The notes: a model not told the origin generated them from the letters alone. A stretch of 40,283 nt of DNA from an uncultured Oscillibacter sp. (GCA_951800675.1 CATOKC010000011.1:1-40283); one strand, 5' to 3'. Shown: positions 24,801 to 31,365, counted from the stretch's first letter. Numbers and translations are program-made.

Positions 24801-27389
24801 CTGTATCCCTCCGCCAATATCCTCGTCACGCGGAAAAAGGATTTTGAGAAAGAAAATCGGAAAAAATTCTGCGCCCGCATTGCAACCGGAAATTATGACG
24901 CCATTATTATGGGGCATTCTCAATTTACGCTTTTGCCCGTATCTTACAAACGGCGTGAGGCGCTGTTTCAGGAACAGATCATGGAGCTGGAGCAGGGTAT
25001 TGCCGAGCTGGAGGCCAGCGGCGCGGAGCGGTTCAGCGTCAAGCAGTTGGAACGCACGAAAAAGAGCCTGGAAAGCGATCTGGAAAGTCTGATCTCCGAC
25101 AAGCACAAGGATGATGTTGTTACCTTTGAGCAGTTAGGCGTGGACCGCCTGTTCGTGGACGAGGCGCACGCTTTTAAAAATTTGTTCCTCTATACAAAAA
25201 TGCGCAACGTCGCGGGCCTTTCCACAACCAGCGCCAAGAAGTCCAGCGATATGCTTTTGAAGTGCCGCTATCTGGACGAGATCACCGGCGGGCGCGGCGT
25301 GGTGTTTGCCACCGGCACCCCGGTCAGCAACTCCATGACGGAGCTTTTTACCATGCAGCGCTATTTGCAGCAGAATCTTCTGGAAAAGGGCTTCACCGAC
25401 AGCCGGGGGCGGCATTTCAGCCTGACCCACTTCGATAGCTGGGCCTCCATCTTCGGCGAAACGGTGACGACTGTGGAGTTGGCCCCGGAGGGCAAGTACC
25501 GGCCCCGGACGCGCTTCGCCCGGTTCTTCAATCTTCCGGAGCTGATGGCGATGTTCCAGGAAACTGCCGATATCAAGACTGCCGATCAACTTCATCTTCC
25601 CGTGCCGGAGGCGAAGTATCACACCGTTAAGGCCCTCCCCTCGGAGCAGCAGAAAGCGCTGGTCAAAGACCTTGCCGACCGCGCCGCCGCCGTTCACTCA
25701 GGGCAGGTGGACCCCAGAATTGACAATATGCTTGCCATTACCAACGACGGGCGCAAGCTGGGTCTGGACCAGCGGCTTATCAATCCTCTTTTCCCCGATA
25801 ACCCGGAGAGCAAGGTCAATCTGTGCGTAAATAATGTATTTCACATCTGGCAGGAAGGACAGGCGGAAAAGCTGACCCAGCTTTTGTTCTGTGACCTCTC
25901 CACGCCGAAAGCCGCCGCTGCCGCCACGAAGAGAAAAACGGCCATGGCGGCGGGGAGTAAAACCGCGATTGGAACGGAACTCCACGCCCTGGGCAGTCTC
26001 CTGGAGGATACGAAGCCCGAACCGCCGTTTTCCGTCTATGAGGATATCCGGAGCAAGCTCATTGCCCTGGGTATCCCGGAACGGGAAATCGCCTTTATTC
26101 ACGACGCGAACACCGACGCCAAGAAAAAGGCCCTCTTTTCCAAGGTCCGTTCCGGGCAGGTCCGTGTTCTCATGGGCAGCACCTTTAAGATGGGCGCTGG
26201 TATGAATGTGCAGGACCGCTTGATCGCCCTGCATGATCTCGACTGCCCCTGGAGGCCGGGGGACCTGGAACAGCGCAAGGGCCGCATCGTCCGCCAGGGC
26301 AACAGCAATCCAAAAGTACACGTTTACCGTTATGTTACAGAGGGGACCTTTGACAGCTATTTGTGGCAGACTGTAGAGAACAAGCAGAAGTTCATCTCCC
26401 AGATCATGACCTCCAAATCCCCGGTCCGCTCCTGCGAGGACGTGGACGAAACCGCCCTCTCCTATGCGGAGATCAAGGCCCTGTGCGCCGGGAATCCGCT
26501 GATACGGGAAAAGATGGATTTGGACATTGACGTTGCCCGCCTCCGGCTCCTGAAAGCCGATCATGAAAGCCAGCGCTACCGGATGGAGGATAATCTTCTC
26601 CGGAATTATCCTCAGCAAATCCAGAAAAACAAGGGCTTTATCTCTGGTTTGGAAGCGGATATGAGAACCCTTGCGGAGCATCCTCACCCGACCATCATAG
26701 AGGAAAAGCCCGCCAAGGCTGACGGTGAGCCGCCCGCCGAACCGGCAGCGCCGGACGGGGAACCGCCTGTGAACGGCGCCACTTCGGTTTCAAAGGGGTT
26801 TGCGGGAATGGAGTTCCATGGCGAACTGGTCACGGACAAAGCGGAGGCGGGGAAACTGCTGATCGCTGAAATGCGCCGTACCGCGCAAATTCGAGAGGAA
26901 CAGCATCTTGTAGACCCTGTGGAGGTTGGGAAGTATCGCGGCTTTTCCGCCGCTATGTCTGTAGAGAACTTTGGAAGTACCTTCGTACTGACCCTCCAGG
27001 GTCAGATGACCCACCGGGTGGAGCTGGGCATGGATGTTGTGGGCAACTTCCTTCGCATCGACCATGCCCTGGATAAGATGCCGGAGCGAATCGCGGCTTT
27101 GCAGACACAGATCAACAGCATCCAGAGCCAGATGGAGGTTCTTCGGAATGAGGTAAACAGGCCCTTCGCCCAGGAATCGGAGCTTCAGCAGAAAAGCGCA
27201 CGGCTGGCGGAGCTGAACGCCAAGCTGGGGATTGACGATGGAACCGCGCCTGCCGCTGGGGAACCGGCCCCAGAAGAACGCCCTGCAAAAGAAGTCCGTC
27301 CTTCTGTGCTGAACAATTTGAAGCGGCCCCTTCGGCCCAGACAGGCGGAGGGAAACAGTAAACCCAAGAGATCGGAGCAGGAGCGCTGA
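18861..27389 (+). CDS. Giant methylase/SNF2-type helicase protein with shared C-terminal tail
   Basis: About 2,842 residues from ATG 18861, chosen because it gives the family's N-terminus (SETVVTRLTGSYQEWTAFLC, then YKYPFPDQMMIYAQRP), an ArdC-like module. A low-complexity linker (about 255-385) overlaps a second gene in another frame. Middle modules (about 390-1100) are accessory domains. The methylase part has NAHYTSPVVIKAMYEAVESM, SAM motif ILEPSCGVGNFFG near 1228, and NVPFG near 1290 in place of NPPY. The helicase has Walker A LLAHEVGAGKTFEM near 1934, DEAH box (LFVDEAHAFKN) near 2098, and motif VI DLEQRKGRIVRQGN near 2470. Coiled coils precede the tail RPSVLNNL plus 22 residues ending QER. 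The layout recalls DarB of phage P1, an injected antirestriction protein; that role here is inferred. Confidence 0.9.
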   Translation: MPSKLQMYTELSETVVTRLTGSYQEWTAFLCTAGRLYKYPFPDQMMIYAQRPNATACAEYDFWNEKMRRYVMRGSSGIALIDTSGDKARLRYVFDVADTAELEKARRPRLWQYRPEHQRSVSAALEARFGVSGQQGFATQIEAVSSLLAAAYWDDNQEDLLRIVDGSVLEEYDKDDIAEQFQNAAFVSIAYTIMSRCGLEPESYFSHEDFMNIFDFSTIPTATALGMAVSQSSEQVLRQIEAAIKAYEREKRKERSVSHGEQADVHPERGLPHPEPDAGGPAVPVPGQIREDAAEVPDGAPPPPVGGTDGERQAVPAPAGDRPDSQREAGTDAAGAGEIGGSDGGTEGPRPVEMGGSDEHLQGPGGGSDSGGAGVQLNSNQEGQISLFPSEQQQIEAIQVAESAETLSAPSISEKDVDDVLRRGTSVQGGKLRIYEQYQKGISHNDAVKLLKKEYGDGARSYTFSDGTTGFVDFRLAKGFVFWRNASGEETPVTWTKVEKRLRLLFQEGTYLTPEELEKAAPAASQRPESPAPLTVVPPAAITQADIDAALQEWNGDIASKRRVQQYMMDHAREKETAAWLRGEYGDNFPAYPVHTAGSGTDLPWSKVQRHLARLVREDRFFTEAELENFADVDAAAVREQLEQGQPSAFVKQVIEDVERLAGNDGPTVREIYEHYKPLVKEKVLADQAYRNACANSDHDTAILEGRAAVERAARSFMESEDMGFIRLYSDMAEFHSRLHREIIGETYPVLSQVQLEQAEAPDLSNQPVTLEGDSITIRSGDAAHEADITISGEEWEKVVGAADLPPRDPMAPAYKVGDTVYLEKKPYIIADVYPSNVNLQDPSQTYPILRSESKSRFEASLLLDSRNGPITEFLPMNLETCNEDMREVLASHLFTSRDKYYISGWFRASEGNSSVAHRLSELFAGRAETVELDTGEKADYFTSTVSIEINILDNDDNKKAVATAQWSEAAALLRGLWLQELDGFAHDPPPLKPTHLEGQPSYAVGDHVVFPYHDHDVSGTIEYIGEIDVRIDTGPYAWSHVTVDRDFFVDALRQDERNTGLFVRDAPIQEAPVEVPSESPALETAAQPSAAHELPDREEEPAQGIPAAGNFRITNDNLGVGGPRAKYRMNVEAIRTLKQIEREGRSATAAEQEILSRYVGWGGVPDAFDKNKTAWLNEYDELKGLLTPEEYKLAKASTLNAHYTSPVVIKAMYEAVESMGFKTGKILEPSCGVGNFFGLLPESMSESKLFGVELDSITGRIAQQLYPEANIAISGFERANFPDGFFDLAIGNVPFGNYKVVDQRYDRQRFLIHDYFFAKTIDKVRPGGVIAFITSNGISGGTMDKKDDRARCYIARRCDLLGAVRLPDGAFQANAGTDTSMSMVFLQKREAPLRENDPLPDWVTASVIEQHMYTGKDGEEHPGFVSVNRYFQEHPEMVLGDLQVVSGPFGPQLECRPREGADLAQQLHEAISHIHGEFFQATAQELDVEAVVESPIMADPDVKEYSYAIIDGEVYYREDFAMVKPELSAAARRRIVGMVELRDCVYRLIDDQMRDDEAAIAEEQETLNTLYDAFTAKFGLINSRENSNVFSQDNSYYLLCSLEVVDEDGKLKRKADMFTKRTIKPHQAVTHVDTAAEALAVSIGEHACVDLTYMARLTGKVEDVLERELSGVIFRDIQCEEQADWIPAAHTDLKKFRLVSADEYLSGNVRRKLRMAKAMYEALPDGEKHKIRANVEALEAAQPKDLEASEINLRLGAAWLDKRYVQQFMYELLQTTNQEQQYIHVQFSDFTGEWRIAGKNKASVYNIAANTTYGTGRMNAYDILEDTLNLRDVRVYDTVREGDKDRRVLNQKETTLASQKQQMIKDAFRDWIWKDPARRQDLVRQYNEMFNSIRPREYDGRHIVFGGINPEITLREHQLNAIAHTLYGGNTLLAHEVGAGKTFEMVASAMESKRLGLCHKSLFVVPNHLIEQWASEFLRLYPSANILVTRKKDFEKENRKKFCARIATGNYDAIIMGHSQFTLLPVSYKRREALFQEQIMELEQGIAELEASGAERFSVKQLERTKKSLESDLESLISDKHKDDVVTFEQLGVDRLFVDEAHAFKNLFLYTKMRNVAGLSTTSAKKSSDMLLKCRYLDEITGGRGVVFATGTPVSNSMTELFTMQRYLQQNLLEKGFTDSRGRHFSLTHFDSWASIFGETVTTVELAPEGKYRPRTRFARFFNLPELMAMFQETADIKTADQLHLPVPEAKYHTVKALPSEQQKALVKDLADRAAAVHSGQVDPRIDNMLAITNDGRKLGLDQRLINPLFPDNPESKVNLCVNNVFHIWQEGQAEKLTQLLFCDLSTPKAAAAATKRKTAMAAGSKTAIGTELHALGSLLEDTKPEPPFSVYEDIRSKLIALGIPEREIAFIHDANTDAKKKALFSKVRSGQVRVLMGSTFKMGAGMNVQDRLIALHDLDCPWRPGDLEQRKGRIVRQGNSNPKVHVYRYVTEGTFDSYLWQTVENKQKFISQIMTSKSPVRSCEDVDETALSYAEIKALCAGNPLIREKMDLDIDVARLRLLKADHESQRYRMEDNLLRNYPQQIQKNKGFISGLEADMRTLAEHPHPTIIEEKPAKADGEPPAEPAAPDGEPPVNGATSVSKGFAGMEFHGELVTDKAEAGKLLIAEMRRTAQIREEQHLVDPVEVGKYRGFSAAMSVENFGSTFVLTLQGQMTHRVELGMDVVGNFLRIDHALDKMPERIAALQTQINSIQSQMEVLRNEVNRPFAQESELQQKSARLAELNAKLGIDDGTAPAAGEPAPEERPAKEVRPSVLNNLKRPLRPRQAEGNSKPKRSEQER
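19636..19992 (+). CDS. TnpV-like protein encoded in another frame inside the giant gene
   Basis: A 118-residue ORF, +1 relative to the giant gene. The protein reads as TnpV: MENKLTYTRNGDYLIPNLTL, SLGKYGRMRRKYLMEHRPLL, and an end WVGLMNTCKAQAEEVILAEL. AAAGGAG at 19621-19627 lies eight bases before ATG, an ideal ribosome binding site inside a gene. Codons here strongly favour G or C at the third base, like ordinary genes of this element, while the giant frame over the same bases has many A/T-ending codons and a Gly/Pro/Ala/Asp-rich product. So TnpV seems the older or better-selected frame, and the giant protein reads through it as a linker. TnpV was named from transposons; its activity is unknown. 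Confidence 0.75.
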   Translation: MENKLTYTRNGDYLIPNLTLEDQPSQSLGKYGRMRRKYLMEHRPLLWAELTVSGRLFPHLLEIDRTASERLERMLPELAKSAGATEELKARDQLKWVGLMNTCKAQAEEVILAELVFS

Positions 27390-27392
27390 CTA

Positions 27393-27638
27393 TCAGGAGG
27401 AACTTTTCTGGGGCCGCTCTTTCCGTTCCTGCTTCTGCGCCGCTTTCTTCTGCCGTTTCTCGTCGATCTCATGCAGCCAGTCCTTTACGGGAGCCTTCCA
27501 GGGTTCGCTCCTGCTGGGAATGTTCTTGATAAGGCTCCGGGGATTCAGCCCCAGCCGCTTAGCCAGGGCGATATCCTCGTTATTCAAACGGCATTTCTTC
27601 TTGGCCTCCGCCCACATCGCTTCGCTGTACGCCACCAT
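27393..27638 (-). CDS. Small basic protein on the opposite strand, unknown function
   Basis: 81 residues, the only intact-looking - strand gene inside the ICE core. N-terminal half (YSEAMWAEAKKKCRLNNEDI, ALAKRLGLNPRSLIKNIPSR, SEPWKAPVKDW) reads like a compact helical DNA-binding or adaptor domain, and similar proteins occur in related ICEs; the C-terminus is a Lys/Gln/Glu helix. It converges on the giant gene, with only three bases between the two stops, and is divergent from the DUF3849 gene at 27707. The 68-bp divergent gap probably holds promoters for both, although I cannot define the hexamers. It may be a regulator of the mobilisation genes; that is inference from position. Confidence 0.68.
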   Translation of the reverse strand: MVAYSEAMWAEAKKKCRLNNEDIALAKRLGLNPRSLIKNIPSRSEPWKAPVKDWLHEIDEKRQKKAAQKQERKERPQKSSS

Positions 27639-27706
27639 GACGCCCCCCTTTTTTGCATTTTCTTAATTCTATCAAAATCAACCAACGATGAAAGGATTTT
27701 ACTTAT

Positions 27707-28456
27707 ATGGACAAAACACCTGTTTATCAGCTTCCCTTCGACTATGCCCAGGCTCACGATGAATGTGCGCAGTACAATGCCTCTCTCGACGCCAATATCG
27801 CTTGTAAAGAAGCCATTGAAACGGCGATTGGGAGGTACTACGGTCACAACCGTTTGGGCGCTGTACCCGCTGTGCGGGATGTTGTCAAACAGTTCGGCTA
27901 TGAGCGGACACTCTATGTCCTCGCCAACACGGTCCAGCGATTAGAGCACGATGGGCGCATTTCCCGGAAGAATAAAGAGTGGGCGTGGAAAACGCCTTTC
28001 GGCGCAGATCCCAAGTGCGCATATTTCATAATCACAAACTGCCATCCCGGCCTGCTGAATATTTTCCTGGATACCGCCCGCCACGAATACCTCCTGTCCC
28101 AGCCCATCAAGCGGGCGGATATCAAGGCGGAGGCGTCCCATATCCTGGAACAGTTTCAGGAGGCGGTGGAGCCGAACAGCCCCAACGGAACGCATTTCAT
28201 GGCGCGTGTGTCTCCGGACTTTTGGGCACGGGCCAAGCAGAAGGACCGTGACCGGCTTATGAATATGCTGCCCTTCGCCTCCCTGTCCCTTTCGACGCTG
28301 GAGGGGTACAAAGGTATCTACGCTCTCATTTCCAAAGATGAGGACCGGAGCAAGCCGCTGATCCTGCGCAAGCCCTCCGTGCGGAAAAAGCTGCGAGAGG
28401 CGGCGGAGCCGTCCAAGGCGTCCGGCCCCTCCAAGAACAGAGAACCGGAGCGGTGA
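27707..28456 (+). CDS. DUF3849 domain protein (second copy) with shared C-terminal tail
   Basis: 249 residues; GAAAGGA precedes ATG 27707. DUF3849 covers about 8-110: YAQAHDECAQYNASLDANIA, CKEAIETAI, FGYERTLYVLANTVQ and the W of KEWAWKTPF. A C-terminal part (about 110-215) is not in the first copy at 3815 and contains LLNIFLDTARHEYLLSQPIK and a FMARVSPDFWARAK segment. The protein ends KPSVRKKL plus 20 residues ending PER, the shared tail. It begins the mobilisation gene cluster; its stop is three bases before the MobC-like ATG. Function unknown. Confidence 0.83.
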   Translation: MDKTPVYQLPFDYAQAHDECAQYNASLDANIACKEAIETAIGRYYGHNRLGAVPAVRDVVKQFGYERTLYVLANTVQRLEHDGRISRKNKEWAWKTPFGADPKCAYFIITNCHPGLLNIFLDTARHEYLLSQPIKRADIKAEASHILEQFQEAVEPNSPNGTHFMARVSPDFWARAKQKDRDRLMNMLPFASLSLSTLEGYKGIYALISKDEDRSKPLILRKPSVRKKLREAAEPSKASGPSKNREPER

Positions 28457-28458
28457 CG

Positions 28459-28803
28459 ATGGAAAAAGCAAACCGACAGCGGGAAATTCAACTGAAATTT
28501 CGTGTCAGCCCAGAGGAACGGGCGATGATCGAACAAAAGATGGACCTGCTGGGCACCACTAACATGGCGGCATACCTCCGCAAAATGGCGATTGACGGCT
28601 ATGCGGTCAACCTAGACCTGCCGGAACTGCGGGAGCTGGTGTCTCTCCTGCGGCGCTCCGGCAATAACCTCAACCAGCTTACCAAGCGGGTACATGAGAC
28701 AAGCCGCTTCTACGACGCTGACCTGGAGGATTTGAGGCAGAGCTTTGACCGGCTGTGGGAGGCCGCGCAGAAAATCCTATCCGCACTGTCAGCGCTTCAA
28801 TGA
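28459..28803 (+). CDS. mobC: MobC-like relaxosome accessory protein
   Basis: 114 residues. N-terminal ribbon-helix-helix pattern (REIQLKFRVSPEERAMIEQK, then AAYLRKMAIDGY) for binding oriT DNA, followed by the MobC signature LVSLLRRSGNNLNQLTKRVH. ATG 28459 is preferred over the in-frame GTG 28453, which overlaps the previous stop, because GGAG at 28447-28450 is correctly spaced for the ATG. MobC helps the relaxase open oriT. It is separated from the relaxase gene by an inverted, broken polymerase gene. Confidence 0.87.
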   Translation: MEKANRQREIQLKFRVSPEERAMIEQKMDLLGTTNMAAYLRKMAIDGYAVNLDLPELRELVSLLRRSGNNLNQLTKRVHETSRFYDADLEDLRQSFDRLWEAAQKILSALSALQ

Positions 28804-28815
28804 CCGGAAAAGGGT

Positions 28816-29688
28816 TCAGTCGTTTTCATCGCTTCGCCCCAAACGTTGTGTCCTGCCAAAAGCAATCGAACGGTTTCCGTATTTGTCCCGGATGCTGGCC
28901 ATGGCGGATTCCGGCCGCTCCTGCTGCTCACGGCTGGCAGCGGACGCAAATAAATCCACCTGCTCAAACGTTTCATCCTCTGGGACAAGATTGATGGCGG
29001 TGACGCGCAGCGCCCGAACGGGGGACGGCGGTTTCCATATCTCGTTTACCAATTCCATTGCCGTTCCCCTGAGGTCACGGAACAGGTATGTGGGCACGGA
29101 AAGCTGCCGCTGGCGGGAGCGGTCATGAAATTCCGGGTCCCGAACGGTCACTTGAACGCCTCCGGCATATAAGCCGCTGTGCCGGAGGCGGCTGGCAACC
29201 TCGCCGGTCAGCATGGCAATTCCATCGGCAATCTGCTGCCGTTTTGTAAGGTTGAAAGAAAAAGTTGTCCCATTGCCCACCGACTTCACCGGCTCCGTCT
29301 CATAGCGGGATTTCACCGGGGATTCATCCAGGCCATTTGCGTATTCGTATTCATAGAGCTGGGTTCCCAGCTTGCCCATGATCGTTTCCAGTGTTTCCCG
29401 CTTACACGCCGCCATCTGTCCAATGGTTTTCATTCCATACTTGCGCAGTATTTTCTGGGCCGCGCCGCCGAACAGCAGGTTCGGGCATTTCTTCCGGGCC
29501 AGCCAGATTGTTTCCGCCGTCTGGACGCCGTATTTTTTTGCCGGGTCGTTCTTCGCCAGGATGATGCCGTGGCGGGAGGCCGGATCGCCGCAAACGGCGG
29601 CAGGAACGTCTTTCAGCTCCGGATGGGACAGCAATTCCACCGACGCGTAGAAGCTGTTCAGATCGCAATGTAGGATGATTCGGCTCAT
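28816..29688 (-). pseudogene. Y-family DNA polymerase (DinB/UmuC type), internally deleted
   Basis: Start MSRIILHCDLNSFYASVELL (first catalytic Asp at residue 9) and the downstream thumb and little-finger regions (RKYGMKTIGQMAA, GLDESPVKSRYETEPVKSVG) are those of an error-prone polymerase. At about residue 73 the sequence jumps from ARKKCPNLLF directly to GGAAQKIL. Full-length relatives have about 120-130 residues between these, including the second catalytic Asp-Glu pair, so this 290-residue product lacks its active site although the frame is intact. Junction is near 29470. An upstream in-frame ATG (29730) would add 14 residues outside the family. Convergent with mobC, divergent from the relaxase. 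Confidence 0.82.
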
Positions 29689-29919
29689 GGGTGCCCCCCC
29701 TATATGCTCATCATAGTCGTTCGTGGCCACGTTTGTAAAGAGTTTTTTGAAGTATCATGCTCGTGGAACTCCATACCGAGATTGTAGACAGAGCTCCCCC
29801 TGTACTTTTCGACAGGTCATACTCTGACTGATTTCGATACTTCCTCTGCCGTGCAAACTCCTGCAATTCGTTTTCAGAAATATGCGTCATACGCTTTCTA
29901 TTTAAAGGAGGACTAACCA
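29689..29919. other. Non-coding stretch between the polymerase remnant and relaxase; candidate oriT region
   Basis: Lower in GC than its surroundings. An 8-bp inverted repeat GAAGTATC (29749-29756) / GATACTTC (29836-29843) brackets 79 bp; inside it is a small CCTGT...ACAGG hairpin at about 29808-29826. In MobC/MOBP elements oriT usually lies just in front of the mobilisation genes, so this is the best positional candidate, but I recognise no nic site. A - strand frame (M at 29890) gives 59 residues with no recognisable family; I do not call it. Confidence 0.35.
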
Positions 29920-31365
29920 ATAGCAACTACGCGAATTTTCCCCCTGCACACCGGCAAGGGGCGGACGATGGACACCGCTATCAACGATATCCTGGACTAT
30001 GTAGAGAATCCCCAAAAGACTGACAACGGACGGCTTATCACCAGTTTCCAATGCGACAGCCGCATCGCTGACGCAGAGTTTCTTTTTTCAAAAAAACTAT
30101 ACACCGCCAAGACTGGCAAACGGCGGAGAGAGGATGATGTGATCGCCTATCAGATACGGCAGTCCTTCGTCCCCGGCGAAATCACCCCGGAAGAGGCCAA
30201 CCGCCTGGGCTATGAACTGGCCCGCCGCTTCACCAAAGGGAACCACGCTTTTATCGTCTGCACCCATATTGATAAAGCCCATATCCATAATCACATTATT
30301 TGGAACTCCACCAGCCTTGACCACACTCGAAAGTTTCGGAATTTCTGGGGCAGCACGCGGGCTGTCCGCCGTCTTAGCGATACCATCTGCATCGAAAACG
30401 GGTATTCCATTGTAGAGAATCCGAAGCGCCGGGGCAAGAGCTACGACCAATGGCTGGGCGGCAAACCGCCTTGCCACCGGGACCAGCTCAAAGCGATCAT
30501 CGACGAGGCCCTGGCGAAAAAACCTCCTGATCTGGATGCGCTGCTGGAGCAGCTTCAGAAGGTGGGCGTCGTTGTGAGGCACCGGGGCAAGAGCGTCAGT
30601 CTCCAGGCATCTGGGCGGAGCGGGTACATCCGGCTGGATGCCCGCAGCATGGGACAAGAATACGATTTATCGGAGCTGGCGGCTGTTCTGGCTGGCGAGA
30701 AAGCCCACATCCCCAGCGCAAAAAAATCCACCGCGCAGATTCCTCCAAAGGTCAATCTGCTGGTGGATGTGCAGGAGAAGCTTCAGGCCGGGAAGGGTGC
30801 TGGTTATATGCGCTGGGCCAGTTCCTTTAACTTGAAGCAGATGGCTCAAACGCTGAATTATTTGACAGAGCACAAGCTGCTGGACTATGCCGACCTTTCA
30901 AAAAAAGCCGCTGGGGCCAGCGCCGAATATCATGACCTCTCCGGGAAAATCAAGGCAGCAGAAAAGCGCATGGCGGAGATTGCCGTACTGAAAACCCATA
31001 TCATCAACTATGCCAAGACCCGTGAGATTTACACCGCCTACCGCAAGGCCGGGTATTCCAAAACCTTCAGAGCGGAGCATGAGAAAGAGATACTTCTGCA
31101 TCAGGCGGCGAAGAAAGCCTTTGATGATCTTGGCATGAAAAAGCTCCCCACCGTGAAGGAGCTGCAAGCGGAATATGTTTCTCTGCTGACGGAGAAAAAA
31201 TCCTTTTACGCCGGATATCGGGCGGCAAGAGATCGTATGAAGGAACTGCTGACGGTCAAGGCCAATGTCGACCGGCTGATGGGTTATGACCGGGCGGGGC
31301 CGGAGAAAAGCACTGGAATCCAGGAGGAACACGAAACGTCTTTCGGTGGAAATCTGCGGGCATGA
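29920..31365 (+). CDS. MOBP-type relaxase; apparent ATA start codon
   Basis: Nicks oriT and pilots the DNA strand. The metal-binding triad lies in HIDKAHIHNH (His116, 121, 123, 125) and the likely nucleophile is the Tyr of ILDYVENPQKT. Family members begin MATTRIFPLHTGKGRT. Here the matching codons are ATA GCA ACT ACG..., placed eight bases after AAAGGAGG (29904-29911) and preceded by an in-frame TAA at 29914-29916, so the expected ATG has become ATA. The first ATG (29968) would remove 16 conserved residues. Rare AUA initiation or start-loss are both possible. Length from ATA is 481 residues, normal for the family. The C-terminal half is helical and basic. Confidence 0.87.
   Translation: MATTRIFPLHTGKGRTMDTAINDILDYVENPQKTDNGRLITSFQCDSRIADAEFLFSKKLYTAKTGKRRREDDVIAYQIRQSFVPGEITPEEANRLGYELARRFTKGNHAFIVCTHIDKAHIHNHIIWNSTSLDHTRKFRNFWGSTRAVRRLSDTICIENGYSIVENPKRRGKSYDQWLGGKPPCHRDQLKAIIDEALAKKPPDLDALLEQLQKVGVVVRHRGKSVSLQASGRSGYIRLDARSMGQEYDLSELAAVLAGEKAHIPSAKKSTAQIPPKVNLLVDVQEKLQAGKGAGYMRWASSFNLKQMAQTLNYLTEHKLLDYADLSKKAAGASAEYHDLSGKIKAAEKRMAEIAVLKTHIINYAKTREIYTAYRKAGYSKTFRAEHEKEILLHQAAKKAFDDLGMKKLPTVKELQAEYVSLLTEKKSFYAGYRAARDRMKELLTVKANVDRLMGYDRAGPEKSTGIQEEHETSFGGNLRA

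Noticed and set aside
29711..29926. 71-codon - strand frame between polymerase remnant and relaxase
   Set aside because: Begins in the relaxase ribosome site region and shows no family; more likely non-coding oriT-type DNA.
1..31365. Antibiotic resistance or defence cargo within the ICE
   Set aside because: Every gene between 2 kb and 31.4 kb fits transfer, processing or antirestriction families; no resistance gene or toxin-antitoxin pair is visible.
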